DNA of 40,591 nucleotides from a virus. Below, piece by piece: positions 1-8,177 of the stretch. The stretch is from positions 1 to 40,591 of the IMG/VR virus record IMGVR_UViG_3300002835_009153. One strand, 5' to 3'. Below the pieces are notes generated by a model. It was not told where the DNA came from. It did no database searches and saw only the letters and a list, made by a program, of their open reading frames with translations. The translations under genes and the position numbers were made by a program. Every line of letters begins with the position of its first letter. Position 1 is the first letter of the stretch.

Positions 1-2
1 AA

Positions 3-1274
3 ATTTTAACCCCAACTCTTCCTCAGGATATCCCATCTGGGCCTTGCAGACAAGCCTTCTTGAACTTAGCAAGAACACCATCATCCGAATATCTACCATC
101 TAATTCCGATTCCGAAGACTGTTGTACTTCAGTTAATGCTCTTGCAACATTTTTCAACCTGATTAATTGTTTAATAGTCAATATAAATGCAAGTGGCATT
201 CCGGGTTATACCAATGATCCGGTATTAGGTCCAAATATATGGAATAGATACTCACAATTTGGTGCTGCTCAGATAATTTTCGGTTTATTTTTACAGAATC
301 TTCGTAGAGAACTGTTAGTTGGTTGGTTGTATTGTCAATTTGAGTGTGCGAAGCGTGGATATGGTGATGCGGGTGGTCCTTGTGGTTGTCTTTTGAATCC
401 GTGTGATGGCCCTTTTGGGTATCCTCCTGGTGGTCCCCATCCGGAAGGATGGGAAGATATAATAAGTCCATACGGTCAAGAGCCTCATGGGTATCCAAAT
501 TACGGTGATGCTACGCAGGAAACATCTCCAGAATCAAAACCAGAATCTTGGAGCGATATATTCAGGAATTGTCTTATAATAGGCAAAACAGGACACGGCA
601 CTGCTCCTGGAATCCCTGATCCGATAAGGCGTGTACCTCTGCCGGGTTACCCTGAAATACCTGTTGATTTGGAAGGGTTTGGGGAAATTCCAATCGAACA
701 ATTTGGAAATGCATGTGGTGATTGGCTGAATCCCGATTATGTAATAGCAATAAATCCTCAAGAAAGAATGTGTTGTGATTGTGTGTACGATCTAATACCA
801 GAATGTCAACCACACACCACGGACCCGCCTTGCGAACCAAATTGGAATGAGTCACATTGTATACCTGCCTTTGGTAGTAGCAGAGGAATTTTAGAATTTT
901 TGAGTGCTGATACTAACAGCGGATTCAGCGGATTTACTATAGAAATTGATACTATAGATCCAATAGATTTAGATTCATTGCGAGAATCTTGTGGAGATGG
1001 ACCAACTATTCCGCCTAAACCAAATAGAGGCACATTCGATGAAGAAGGCAACCCTATACTCACTCCTGGTGGATATCCAGTCAGTCCATCTGAAGTATCA
1101 AGTAATTGTAAGTATTTATCTGCAACATACTTAATAGCCTTATTAGATTGGATTGAGTGTATATCAAATTACTTAGAAAACAATCACCCGAATCAACATA
1201 ATGATAAGAAGAATAAACTTAAAGACTTAATTCGTAAAATTCAAAATTGCATAAATTCTTGTACGAATGCATAA
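3..1274 (+). CDS. Cys/Pro-rich virion-like protein, 5' end missing
   Basis: The reading frame is open from the left edge of the window to the TAA at 1272-1274, so the gene begins upstream; a TTG at 60 is only an internal codon. About 424 residues are visible. They are rich in Pro, Gly, Cys and Asn, with no transmembrane segment. The stretch EIDTIDPIDLDSL resembles EIDTLDPNLEVIEL in the 1320-residue protein at 8178-12140, and the C-terminal ALLDWIECISNYLENN resembles ILIDWIKCHRDASVN of that protein, so the two are probably distant relatives. No known family is recognised. Its place beside a tail fibre gene and upstream of the neck genes suggests a virion or baseplate-associated role; that is inference. 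Confidence 0.75.
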   Translation: MLTPTLPQDIPSGPCRQAFLNLARTPSSEYLPSNSDSEDCCTSVNALATFFNLINCLIVNINASGIPGYTNDPVLGPNIWNRYSQFGAAQIIFGLFLQNLRRELLVGWLYCQFECAKRGYGDAGGPCGCLLNPCDGPFGYPPGGPHPEGWEDIISPYGQEPHGYPNYGDATQETSPESKPESWSDIFRNCLIIGKTGHGTAPGIPDPIRRVPLPGYPEIPVDLEGFGEIPIEQFGNACGDWLNPDYVIAINPQERMCCDCVYDLIPECQPHTTDPPCEPNWNESHCIPAFGSSRGILEFLSADTNSGFSGFTIEIDTIDPIDLDSLRESCGDGPTIPPKPNRGTFDEEGNPILTPGGYPVSPSEVSSNCKYLSATYLIALLDWIECISNYLENNHPNQHNDKKNKLKDLIRKIQNCINSCTNA

Positions 1275-1326
1275 TAAAAAAACGGCGAATTTTTGTCAAA
1301 TATTTTAACATCATAATTCAGACACA

Positions 1327-1334
1327 CTAAATAT
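1327..1334 (+). promoter_or_regulatory. T4-late-like promoter element (CTAAATAT)
   Basis: CTAAATAT lies 38 nt upstream of the glycosyltransferase start. It matches the recurring (C/G/A)TAAATA element found before ten plus-strand genes here and resembles the T4 late -10 element TATAAATA. Confidence 0.6.
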
Positions 1335-1372
1335 CAAAGACCATTGTAATTAATTCAATATGGAGATTAAGT

Positions 1373-2575
1373 ATGGAAAGTGCAACTATTGACACTGTGG
1401 ATTTAAATGATTCGACTGGCGAAATTGTTCAAAGCAAAAAAACAAATACAATTACGCTGTGTATGATTGTTAAAGACGAATCTCATGTGATAGAGAGATG
1501 TCTTTCTTCAGTTGCGCCTTTAGTCGATTATTGGGTCATTGTCGATACAGGATCAACTGATGGCACACAACAAAAAATTAAAGACTTCTTTGACAGGAAT
1601 GGTATTCCTGGCGAATTGCATGAAATCCCTTGGGTAGACTTTGGAACAAATCGAAGTAAAGCACTGGAACTTGCACAGAGTACTGTATATGATTATTCTT
1701 TGATGATTGATGCAGATGAAATTCTTGTACTTGATCCAGGATTTGATCCTGTTCAATTCAAGAAGTCTTTGACTGCCGATCTTTACAATGTATTTGCAAT
1801 TTACGGTCAAACAAAGTATCATCGTCCTCAACTTACGAGCAATCATAAACGATTTTATTATCGTGGAGTACTACATGAGTATGTTGACTGCCTTGATGAA
1901 ATCGGAGCAAGAGATTTTGTTCGGGGGTTTATCAATACCCCGATCCAAGATGGCAATCGATCTAAGTCTCCCGACAAATATGCAAAGGATGCTATTGTTT
2001 TTGAAGATGCACTTAAATCGGGTAAAGTAGAAGAAAAGGATTTTAATAGATATCATTTCTATCTTGCACAGTCATACCGTGACTCGCAGCAATGGGAAAA
2101 GTCACTTGACGCTTATCTGAAAAGAGCAGAACTTGGTGGATGGAACGAAGAGGTGTTTTATTCATACTATCAAGCGGGAAGACTCATGGAAGTTCTTAAG
2201 AAAGAATTTGATGAGATTATTCGTATGTATTTTCAGGCATATCAGGTGGCTCCCTGGAGAGCAGAAAGCCTATGGGCTGCTGCAAGACTATGTCGCAACT
2301 ATTGTCGATGGGATCAGGCATATCGGTTTGCAAAACAAGCACTTAAGATCAGATACCCTGAGGGGGCTTTGTTTGTAGGACAATCAATTTACGATTGGGC
2401 TATCCTGGATGAGTTTGCAATTTCCTCGTATTGGACTGAGAATTATCGTGAATCTCGTCTAGCCTCTATTCAGTTGCTTAATGATAACAAATTTCCCTCC
2501 GATCAAAAAGAGAGAATTGAAGCAAATCTCAAGTTTGCCACAGAATCTTTACTTAATGAGCAACAGAATAGGTGA
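1373..2575 (+). CDS. GT2-family glycosyltransferase with TPR-like C-terminal half
   Basis: 400 residues. The N-terminal domain (about residues 25-180) is a GT-A fold glycosyltransferase family 2: it opens with LCMIVKDE (29-36), has VDTGSTDGT (57-65) for nucleotide-sugar binding, and a DAD motif (D113-A-D115) for metal/nucleotide-sugar coordination. The second half (about 215-400) is helical with repeated Y/W-rich 34-residue-like units (FYLAQSYRDSQQWEKSLDAY; WAAARLCRNYCRWDQAYRFA), as in TPR repeats. Such GT2-TPR fusions occur in large phages and giant viruses. It should transfer a sugar to an acceptor that cannot be told from sequence; virion protein or host surface glycan are the obvious options. 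It has its own late-type promoter and stands just before the tail fibre gene. A start at ATG 1373 is preceded by GGAGATTAAGT, a good ribosome binding site. Confidence 0.85.
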   Translation: MESATIDTVDLNDSTGEIVQSKKTNTITLCMIVKDESHVIERCLSSVAPLVDYWVIVDTGSTDGTQQKIKDFFDRNGIPGELHEIPWVDFGTNRSKALELAQSTVYDYSLMIDADEILVLDPGFDPVQFKKSLTADLYNVFAIYGQTKYHRPQLTSNHKRFYYRGVLHEYVDCLDEIGARDFVRGFINTPIQDGNRSKSPDKYAKDAIVFEDALKSGKVEEKDFNRYHFYLAQSYRDSQQWEKSLDAYLKRAELGGWNEEVFYSYYQAGRLMEVLKKEFDEIIRMYFQAYQVAPWRAESLWAAARLCRNYCRWDQAYRFAKQALKIRYPEGALFVGQSIYDWAILDEFAISSYWTENYRESRLASIQLLNDNKFPSDQKERIEANLKFATESLLNEQQNR

Positions 2576-2600
2576 GCAAAAATTTCGACATATTTGTTGT

Positions 2601-2608
2601 CTAAATAG
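2601..2608 (+). promoter_or_regulatory. T4-late-like promoter element (CTAAATAG)
   Basis: CTAAATAG, 23 nt before the ATG of the tail fibre gene at 2632, in the short gap after the glycosyltransferase gene. Confidence 0.6.
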
Positions 2609-2631
2609 TCGAGTAACAAAGGACTAATTAG

Positions 2632-5600
2632 ATGGCATATAGCGCACTAACTATTCGTAGCGGCGGTGGAGCGGGTGATGGTCGCTCAATTCGTAATACT
2701 ATCTCACAGACGGCACACGGGTTTGAGCCTGGAATGGTCGTTCGTAGGGACAGTAATACTGGATTATTCGTAAGGGCGACATCACAGACTTTATTGGGGT
2801 CTAATACAGTTGGTATTGTTGAGAGTGTTGCTGAAAACACATTCGTTATTGTGTATCAAGGTGAAATAGACTTCGGTTCTTCGGTCGTTTCCGTTGACGA
2901 TGGTAACACTGGACTGACCAATGGGTATGTTTATTATCTTTCAGCATCAGATTCTTTAACTGGTTATATCAGTCCCGACTCACCAGCAGATCAAACTATA
3001 ATATATCATCCTATTTTTGTTGCTACTGCTCAAAAGAAGGGGATTGTTATAAACAGTCTCCCTAGACCATCCCAAGGATCAACACTATTCAGTCCAGTTG
3101 GTACAGTAGTTCCATACTGCGGTGCTGCTGATGATGTTCCGCAGAATTGGTATCTCTGTGTCGGGGATGCAATTTCAAAGGAGAATCATCCGGCTTTATA
3201 TGCAAGATTGGGTGATGCATTTAGGATCAATGGAATAGAGCAATATGTGCAAGATGTTGGTATGTCTTTTGGATCAGATATTACAATTTTATTTCCAGGA
3301 TCATTGACAGGTGCTCCTGCTTCGGGAGTTGGAAGTAGTAGTGTTCATAACTTAATTACAAACACATACTATAAACTTCTTTGGAATGATGATACTGAAG
3401 TTGCCGTCGTTAATGTTTCAGGAGTGAATTCTGCTAATAAAACAGCAACTTTCAGATTTATTTGTGATCACCCATATTTGAATACCGTACCACATAGTAA
3501 TTTTTTCACTGGTGTATCGGGAGGGGTGGCATCTGTTTTTACAGTTCAGTCTCTTGCACATGATGAAGTTAATGGTGTGACAAGTGATTTTTTCTTCTTG
3601 CCCGATTTACGAGCAAGAACAATTTTTGGAGTTGGTTCAAGCACGGGATTAACATCTACTAACTATGGTAGAGGGGATTTTGCTGGATCACAATCTCATT
3701 TGTTAACTGTAGATGAACTTCCAGCACATAGCCACGAAATCAAAGTTAGAAATTCACCAGCATCAAGCGGTTCTTATTATCTTAATAATGGAACATCACC
3801 GGCTCAAGCCAACGGATGGTTTTCTAACAATGCAGTTACAGAAAACACAGGAAATAATCTATCTTTTCAATTGATGAATCCTTATGTTTCCTGTAATTGG
3901 ATTGTTAGATGGAAAAATGCAGAAGGAGTTTTGATAGACGAGTGTCTACCCGGACCGACTGGTCCAATCGGACCACAGGGATTGCAAGGAAATACTGGAA
4001 ATACTGGTAATAATGGACAAGCGGGACCAGAAGGACCAGCAGGACCAGCAGGACCAGATGGACAACAGGGACCAGCAGGACAAGCAGGAGAACCAGGAAA
4101 GCCTTGCACATGTGTTTCAAATTTTCAATCTGAAGAGACCAATCTTTACATTGGCGATAAAACAATTTACGATGGTAGTATTGCACCCACAACTTGGATT
4201 ACAAACAATTATCTCTCCACAAGGCTGACTCAACCAACTGACTTCTCATATTTTAAATCTGTTGTTAAAAATAATAACACTTTGTTTGCTAACTTTTTAA
4301 ATGATGTTGCCCATATTAATGATTTTAACCCTAAAGATCCAACATATTTCGGAGAGTTGAGAACAAATTACAGATCTTCGTTTTTACAACCGTCAGAATT
4401 TAAATCAAGAGATATTAAAGAAACTTATACTTTATATGTGTCTGAGAAACAGTATTCTATCGATGAACAAACAAACTTTATATTTTCTCCTGGAGAATAT
4501 GTACTTGATAGAGCATTCTCAATACGGGGTAATAAAAAAATTGCTATAGGTGGTGCAAATGGATCTATACAGAATGTACCTATATCGACTGTTCAAGTTG
4601 CGCCAGCATATGATTTAGGTGTAACTGCATCAAATAGGTTTTTACTTAAGTGTCTTGGAAGTGAAACTGGATACATTGAACCGATAGTTAAAACTGGAAA
4701 TTTTGCAGGAATTGGTGCAGAACAATTGTCGTTTACAAACACTGTTCCACTTGGTTATTCAGGGGGGAATCCATTTGTTGGTGGACATTCGGGTGCATCT
4801 GGAGGAACATTTGGTTTCCTGACATCAATGATTGGTGTATACCCATGCATCTCAAATGGTTGGTCTGGTCCTGCAAGTTTTATTCTAGAAATTCCAAATG
4901 TTCAGATTACCGCCACAGCAGGAGTTCCGAGTGGTATTCCTTATGGAGCAACATTCTCTGGATCATCAGTTGGATTGTCTGCAATGACAATTTACACAAC
5001 AATATTTAGAGTTAGAAATCCGAATGGATTTATTGTCGCTGATCAAGGAACACAAGTACATATCGGAGGTGGTGCAAGAGCATATAATTTGAATCCGATT
5101 GTGATTGTTATGGATTCGACTGCTTCTAGTGGAATAACTACAGCAGCAGAGCCTAGAGTTTCAAGTAATTGTGTTGGTGTACAATCCATGGGCGATGTTT
5201 ATATGTACAACAGTGCAATATATGGATTCCCCTGTGGAATTCATAGTTATGGTGGGAGATTAGTTGTTGACGGCGGAATTTTCGGGGCAAACTATAATGC
5301 TATTGCTGCTGATAACTCTAAAGTTAAAATTAAGGGAGCGAAAATTAATCGAAATGAATTTGGTGTTAGCCTTGTCAACTCCGATGCGGAAATAAAGAGC
5401 AAAACTATTCTCTCTAGAAATGGTCATGCTATTGTGTCCAGTGGTTCAAGAATTAGAGTCGATGATTTGTTTGACACAGCGGCGATTGTTCGGGGCAGTC
5501 CATCTTTAGTTGCACTTAATTCTCCATCTGTTATTGTTGGATCTTTGGTTAGTGATCACCCAATAAGATTTATGGGTGGGGAATACATTCCAATTGGAGC

Positions 5601-5895
5601 ATCGGCTTCAATAAATTCACTACCATCAAATAATTATTCGATGTTCGTAATGAATAGTAATTTGACATTTATAGATTCAAATACAAACAATAAGGGTGAT
5701 GTTCCAATTTTGGGTTTAGCATCAACGGATGTTTCTCTTATTAGTAAAGATATTAATACAAACGCTGATAATATCATTCTAAAAAGATCTGCAATTTATA
5801 AAGATTCTGATGTGAAATTTAAAAACCCAAAGCAAATAAATCAGCCTAATTTATTAATTGTAGATAAAACACAATACAACACAACACTACCTTGA
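2632..5895 (+). CDS. Modular tail fibre: tail-collar, collagen-like and beta-helix regions
   Basis: 1087 residues. The N-terminal ~150 residues are a beta-rich domain that begins MAYSALTIRSGGGAGDGRSI. From about 155 to 430 there is a phage tail-collar type domain: VGTVVPYCG...NWYLCVGD, then LPDLRARTIFGVG, HSH and a closing NPYVSCNWIVRWK. Residues 441-490 are a collagen-like Gly-X-Y run (GPTGPIGPQG...GPAGQAGEPGKP), followed at once by Cys-Thr-Cys. The C-terminal half is rich in G, S, V and N with short beta-strand repeats (DVYMYNSAIYGFPCGIHSYG; KVKIKGAKINRNEFGVSLVN; AEIKSKTILSRNGHAIVSSG), as in right-handed parallel beta-helices of receptor-binding or glycan-binding fibres. It most likely forms trimeric fibres at the tail and contributes to host recognition. 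Assignment as a tail fibre is firm; its exact T4 equivalent (short or long fibre, gp12-like collar) is not settled. Confidence 0.88.
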   Translation: MAYSALTIRSGGGAGDGRSIRNTISQTAHGFEPGMVVRRDSNTGLFVRATSQTLLGSNTVGIVESVAENTFVIVYQGEIDFGSSVVSVDDGNTGLTNGYVYYLSASDSLTGYISPDSPADQTIIYHPIFVATAQKKGIVINSLPRPSQGSTLFSPVGTVVPYCGAADDVPQNWYLCVGDAISKENHPALYARLGDAFRINGIEQYVQDVGMSFGSDITILFPGSLTGAPASGVGSSSVHNLITNTYYKLLWNDDTEVAVVNVSGVNSANKTATFRFICDHPYLNTVPHSNFFTGVSGGVASVFTVQSLAHDEVNGVTSDFFFLPDLRARTIFGVGSSTGLTSTNYGRGDFAGSQSHLLTVDELPAHSHEIKVRNSPASSGSYYLNNGTSPAQANGWFSNNAVTENTGNNLSFQLMNPYVSCNWIVRWKNAEGVLIDECLPGPTGPIGPQGLQGNTGNTGNNGQAGPEGPAGPAGPDGQQGPAGQAGEPGKPCTCVSNFQSEETNLYIGDKTIYDGSIAPTTWITNNYLSTRLTQPTDFSYFKSVVKNNNTLFANFLNDVAHINDFNPKDPTYFGELRTNYRSSFLQPSEFKSRDIKETYTLYVSEKQYSIDEQTNFIFSPGEYVLDRAFSIRGNKKIAIGGANGSIQNVPISTVQVAPAYDLGVTASNRFLLKCLGSETGYIEPIVKTGNFAGIGAEQLSFTNTVPLGYSGGNPFVGGHSGASGGTFGFLTSMIGVYPCISNGWSGPASFILEIPNVQITATAGVPSGIPYGATFSGSSVGLSAMTIYTTIFRVRNPNGFIVADQGTQVHIGGGARAYNLNPIVIVMDSTASSGITTAAEPRVSSNCVGVQSMGDVYMYNSAIYGFPCGIHSYGGRLVVDGGIFGANYNAIAADNSKVKIKGAKINRNEFGVSLVNSDAEIKSKTILSRNGHAIVSSGSRIRVDDLFDTAAIVRGSPSLVALNSPSVIVGSLVSDHPIRFMGGEYIPIGASASINSLPSNNYSMFVMNSNLTFIDSNTNNKGDVPILGLASTDVSLISKDINTNADNIILKRSAIYKDSDVKFKNPKQINQPNLLIVDKTQYNTTLP

Positions 5896-5901
5896 TTTAA
5901 C

Positions 5902-6453
5902 ATGTCAACATTTAAACAAATAGGAAATACAGTTTATATCGATGATCTTAAAATACCAATAGAGACTTTTAAGGTTCTTGAACCAAATTATAATCCTCAA
6001 AATGGACTTGAGGTTTTAATTTATGATGGTGTTCAATTGATGGTTCGAACAAAGGGAAAGATAACAAATATTAGTGGACCGTGGTCAGATGGTGATAGGT
6101 ATATTCAGAGGAAGAAAGATTTTGATATTTTGATGTCTTTGATATCTAAAGAAGACTCTGAAATAAATCTTGAGGTTGATTCGATCAAAGATCCTAAATT
6201 TTGCAGAGAAAATGAGTTCCCAAATATCTCGGAACTTATTGTTGCTCTTTGGGAGCATTTAGTTGAAAAGAAAAGTCATACTGAATCTAAAATAAAAGAA
6301 ATTCAGGAGAAGAGGATTTTGGTAAAGAATAAATACCCTGTGAAGGAGAATTCTGATGCCAATAGTAAACTCTCGGGAGAAACTGAAGGAGTATTGCCTA
6401 AGGTTACTCGGCGCACCCGTAATCGAAATAAATCTGGCGGAAGAGCAGATTGA
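5902..6453 (+). CDS. Hypothetical protein overlapping the gp13 start by 98 nt
   Basis: 183 residues, starting 6 nt after the tail fibre stop. The N-terminal two thirds look like a compact folded domain (MSTFKQIGNTVYIDDLKIPIETF...). A charged helical stretch around 120-150 (HLVEKKSHTESKIKEIQEKR) could form a coiled coil. The C-terminal tail is strongly basic (TRRTRNRNKSGGR) and is encoded entirely within the region that also encodes the gp13 N-terminus in another frame. No Shine-Dalgarno precedes the ATG, so it may be translationally coupled to the fibre gene. No family is recognised; position suggests a fibre- or neck-associated protein or fibre assembly factor, which is inference. Confidence 0.7.
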   Translation: MSTFKQIGNTVYIDDLKIPIETFKVLEPNYNPQNGLEVLIYDGVQLMVRTKGKITNISGPWSDGDRYIQRKKDFDILMSLISKEDSEINLEVDSIKDPKFCRENEFPNISELIVALWEHLVEKKSHTESKIKEIQEKRILVKNKYPVKENSDANSKLSGETEGVLPKVTRRTRNRNKSGGRAD

Positions 6454-7189
6454 AGATCGTTTAGATGATGCTTTACGATTTTTCTCTGAGTATCATTTTG
6501 ACGGTGTTGAAAAGGTTTATTTAAAGTATCAAATTAATCAAATTGATATTGATCGTGGCTACATCGAAATGAAGTCCACGAATAGAAAATCTCTTGGTGG
6601 CGGATTTTCAGATGATGACGCAATCAACACAGTAGACCCCGCCACAAATGAAGATGATGTTTTATTGGAAAATATAATCACAAGCGTGGTTAGAGTTTTT
6701 CCATTTACACAACAATCAGTTGGAATGTTTGATATTAGATATCAGTATGCTCTAAATGATTTGTATACATTTGGAACAATAGATTTAGTTCAATATGATT
6801 TAACACAGCAGTACCTGTCCATGCTTCGACAGTATTTGTCTCCGGATAAAAGTGTAAGATTTAGTAGAGTGCAAAATAAATTGTACATAGACATGAATTG
6901 GTCGCAAAATGTTACTCCTGGAATGTATCTGATCATAGAATGCTACAGGATTTTGGATCCTAGACTTTATCCTGAAGTTTATGAAGATAGATTATTGAAA
7001 AGATATGCTACTGCTCTTTTAAAGAAACAATGGGGAGTCAATCTTAGTAAATATAGCGGAGTAAAGTTGCCCGGTGATATTACACTTAGAGGAACAGAAA
7101 TTGTTCAAGAAGCAAATACAGAAATAGAAGCACTTGAGAAAGACATTGTTTCTAAGTATGAATTGCCAGTAGACTTTATGATGGGATAA
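6356..7189 (+). CDS. 13: Neck protein gp13
   Basis: 277 residues (T4 gp13 has 309). The N-terminus MPIVNSREKLKEYCLRLLGA followed by PVIEIN and DRLDDALRFFSEYHFDGVEKVYLKYQ is the hallmark opening of gp13 in environmental T4-like phages. gp13 forms the neck ring that completes the filled head before tail joining. The start at 6356 is supported by AAGGAG seven bases upstream and by the conserved N-terminus, even though it lies inside the preceding gene. The gp14 gene begins 3 nt after the stop. Confidence 0.93.
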   Translation: MPIVNSREKLKEYCLRLLGAPVIEINLAEEQIEDRLDDALRFFSEYHFDGVEKVYLKYQINQIDIDRGYIEMKSTNRKSLGGGFSDDDAINTVDPATNEDDVLLENIITSVVRVFPFTQQSVGMFDIRYQYALNDLYTFGTIDLVQYDLTQQYLSMLRQYLSPDKSVRFSRVQNKLYIDMNWSQNVTPGMYLIIECYRILDPRLYPEVYEDRLLKRYATALLKKQWGVNLSKYSGVKLPGDITLRGTEIVQEANTEIEALEKDIVSKYELPVDFMMG

Positions 7190-7192
7190 TCA

Positions 7193-8089
7193 ATGACATT
7201 AAATCCATACATTAGACTCCATAATCACACCTATAAACCAGAGCAAAATTTGGTTGAGGATTTAACTGTTGAGGCGATAAAAATTCACGGATTGGAGATG
7301 TACTACATTCCAAGGGAATTGGTTGTTAGAGATGATATTTTTGGCGAGTCTAAGTATTCAAGATTCAATTCATTCTCAATGATAGAGATGTATATGGATA
7401 CCACTCAGGCTTTTGAGGGTGGAGATACATTTACAAAATTTGGATTTGAGATTAGAGATAGCGTAAAATTTACAGTTTCCAAGAAAAGATTTATTAGAGA
7501 AACCGGTAAAGGTAGACCATTAGAAGGAGATTTGCTATTTCTTCCATTGAATCGTGGGTTGTTTGAGATAAAATTTGTGGAGCATGAAAATCCATTTTAT
7601 CAACTTGGAAAACTGTTTTCGTATCAATTAACTTGTGAATTGTTCCAATATAGCGAAGAAGAATTTAATACTGGTGTGGAACAAATAGATGTAATTAATG
7701 AAGAGACCGGATACAAATTAGACATAGGATTGGAGACCACCTATGGAACAGGATCTTTCAGAAAAGGCGACTTTGTATATCAGTTCCAGAACGGCTCGAC
7801 TACAGGAGGAACTTCGGGGGAAACTGCACGGGCGAAAATTCAAGCAATCGACAATAACCGCTCTCCGAACAAACTTTCTGTTACCGATGTTTCTGGTAAG
7901 TGGTTGTTTGGCTCAAATCAAACACCATCCTATCTAACAAAATCTGATAACTCCATATATGCAAAAATATCTCCAATTACAAGTAGAGAAAGATTAGGTA
8001 TATTAGACATTGCAAACAATCTACAAATTCAATCAGAAGCCAATAGTATTCTTAATTTTGATGAAAGTAATCCTTTCGATGATATGTGA
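7193..8089 (+). CDS. 14: Neck protein gp14
   Basis: 298 residues (T4 gp14: 256). MTLNPYIRLHNHTYKPEQNL followed by VEDLTVEAIKIHGLEMYYIPREL is typical of gp14, the second neck protein that acts with gp13 at the head-tail junction. Central motifs FGFEIRDSVKFTVSKKRF and LPLNRGLFEIKFVEHENPFYQLG also fit. The gene directly follows gp13, as in T4. In T4 gp15 comes next, but here two Cys-rich genes are inserted between gp14 and gp15. Confidence 0.92.
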   Translation: MTLNPYIRLHNHTYKPEQNLVEDLTVEAIKIHGLEMYYIPRELVVRDDIFGESKYSRFNSFSMIEMYMDTTQAFEGGDTFTKFGFEIRDSVKFTVSKKRFIRETGKGRPLEGDLLFLPLNRGLFEIKFVEHENPFYQLGKLFSYQLTCELFQYSEEEFNTGVEQIDVINEETGYKLDIGLETTYGTGSFRKGDFVYQFQNGSTTGGTSGETARAKIQAIDNNRSPNKLSVTDVSGKWLFGSNQTPSYLTKSDNSIYAKISPITSRERLGILDIANNLQIQSEANSILNFDESNPFDDM

Positions 8090-8101
8090 TTTTAAAATAA
8101 G

Positions 8102-8115
8102 GTATTTTAAAATAC
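8102..8115. repeat. AT-rich perfect palindrome in the gp14-8178 gap
   Basis: GTATTTTAAAATAC is a 14-nt perfect palindrome 13 nt after the gp14 stop. It could be a weak terminator, an operator-like site or chance in AT-rich DNA. The rest of the 88-nt gap holds a CAATAAATG string (8115-8123) that only partly fits the late-promoter element. Confidence 0.3.
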
Positions 8116-8177
8116 AATAAATGTGAGAATTTATCGTATCATACATAATAAGGCAACTCCGAAGAAAGAGGATTAGT

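Noticed and set aside
60-62. TTG as start of the first gene
   Set aside because: The frame is open to the left edge of the window, so this is an internal codon of a truncated gene.
4020-4105. Short tandem repeat (ggaccagca type), CRISPR-like at first sight
   Set aside because: It encodes the collagen-like Gly-Pro-Ala triplets of the fibre; there are no spacers.
3882-4192. Pro/Leu-rich minus-strand frames opposite the collagen-like region
   Set aside because: They are the antisense reading of the Gly-X-Y repeat, without a ribosome binding site or promoter.
5902-7189. Frameshift fusion of the 5902 gene with gp13
   Set aside because: gp13 has its own Shine-Dalgarno and its canonical N-terminus at 6356, so this is an overlap and not a broken fusion.
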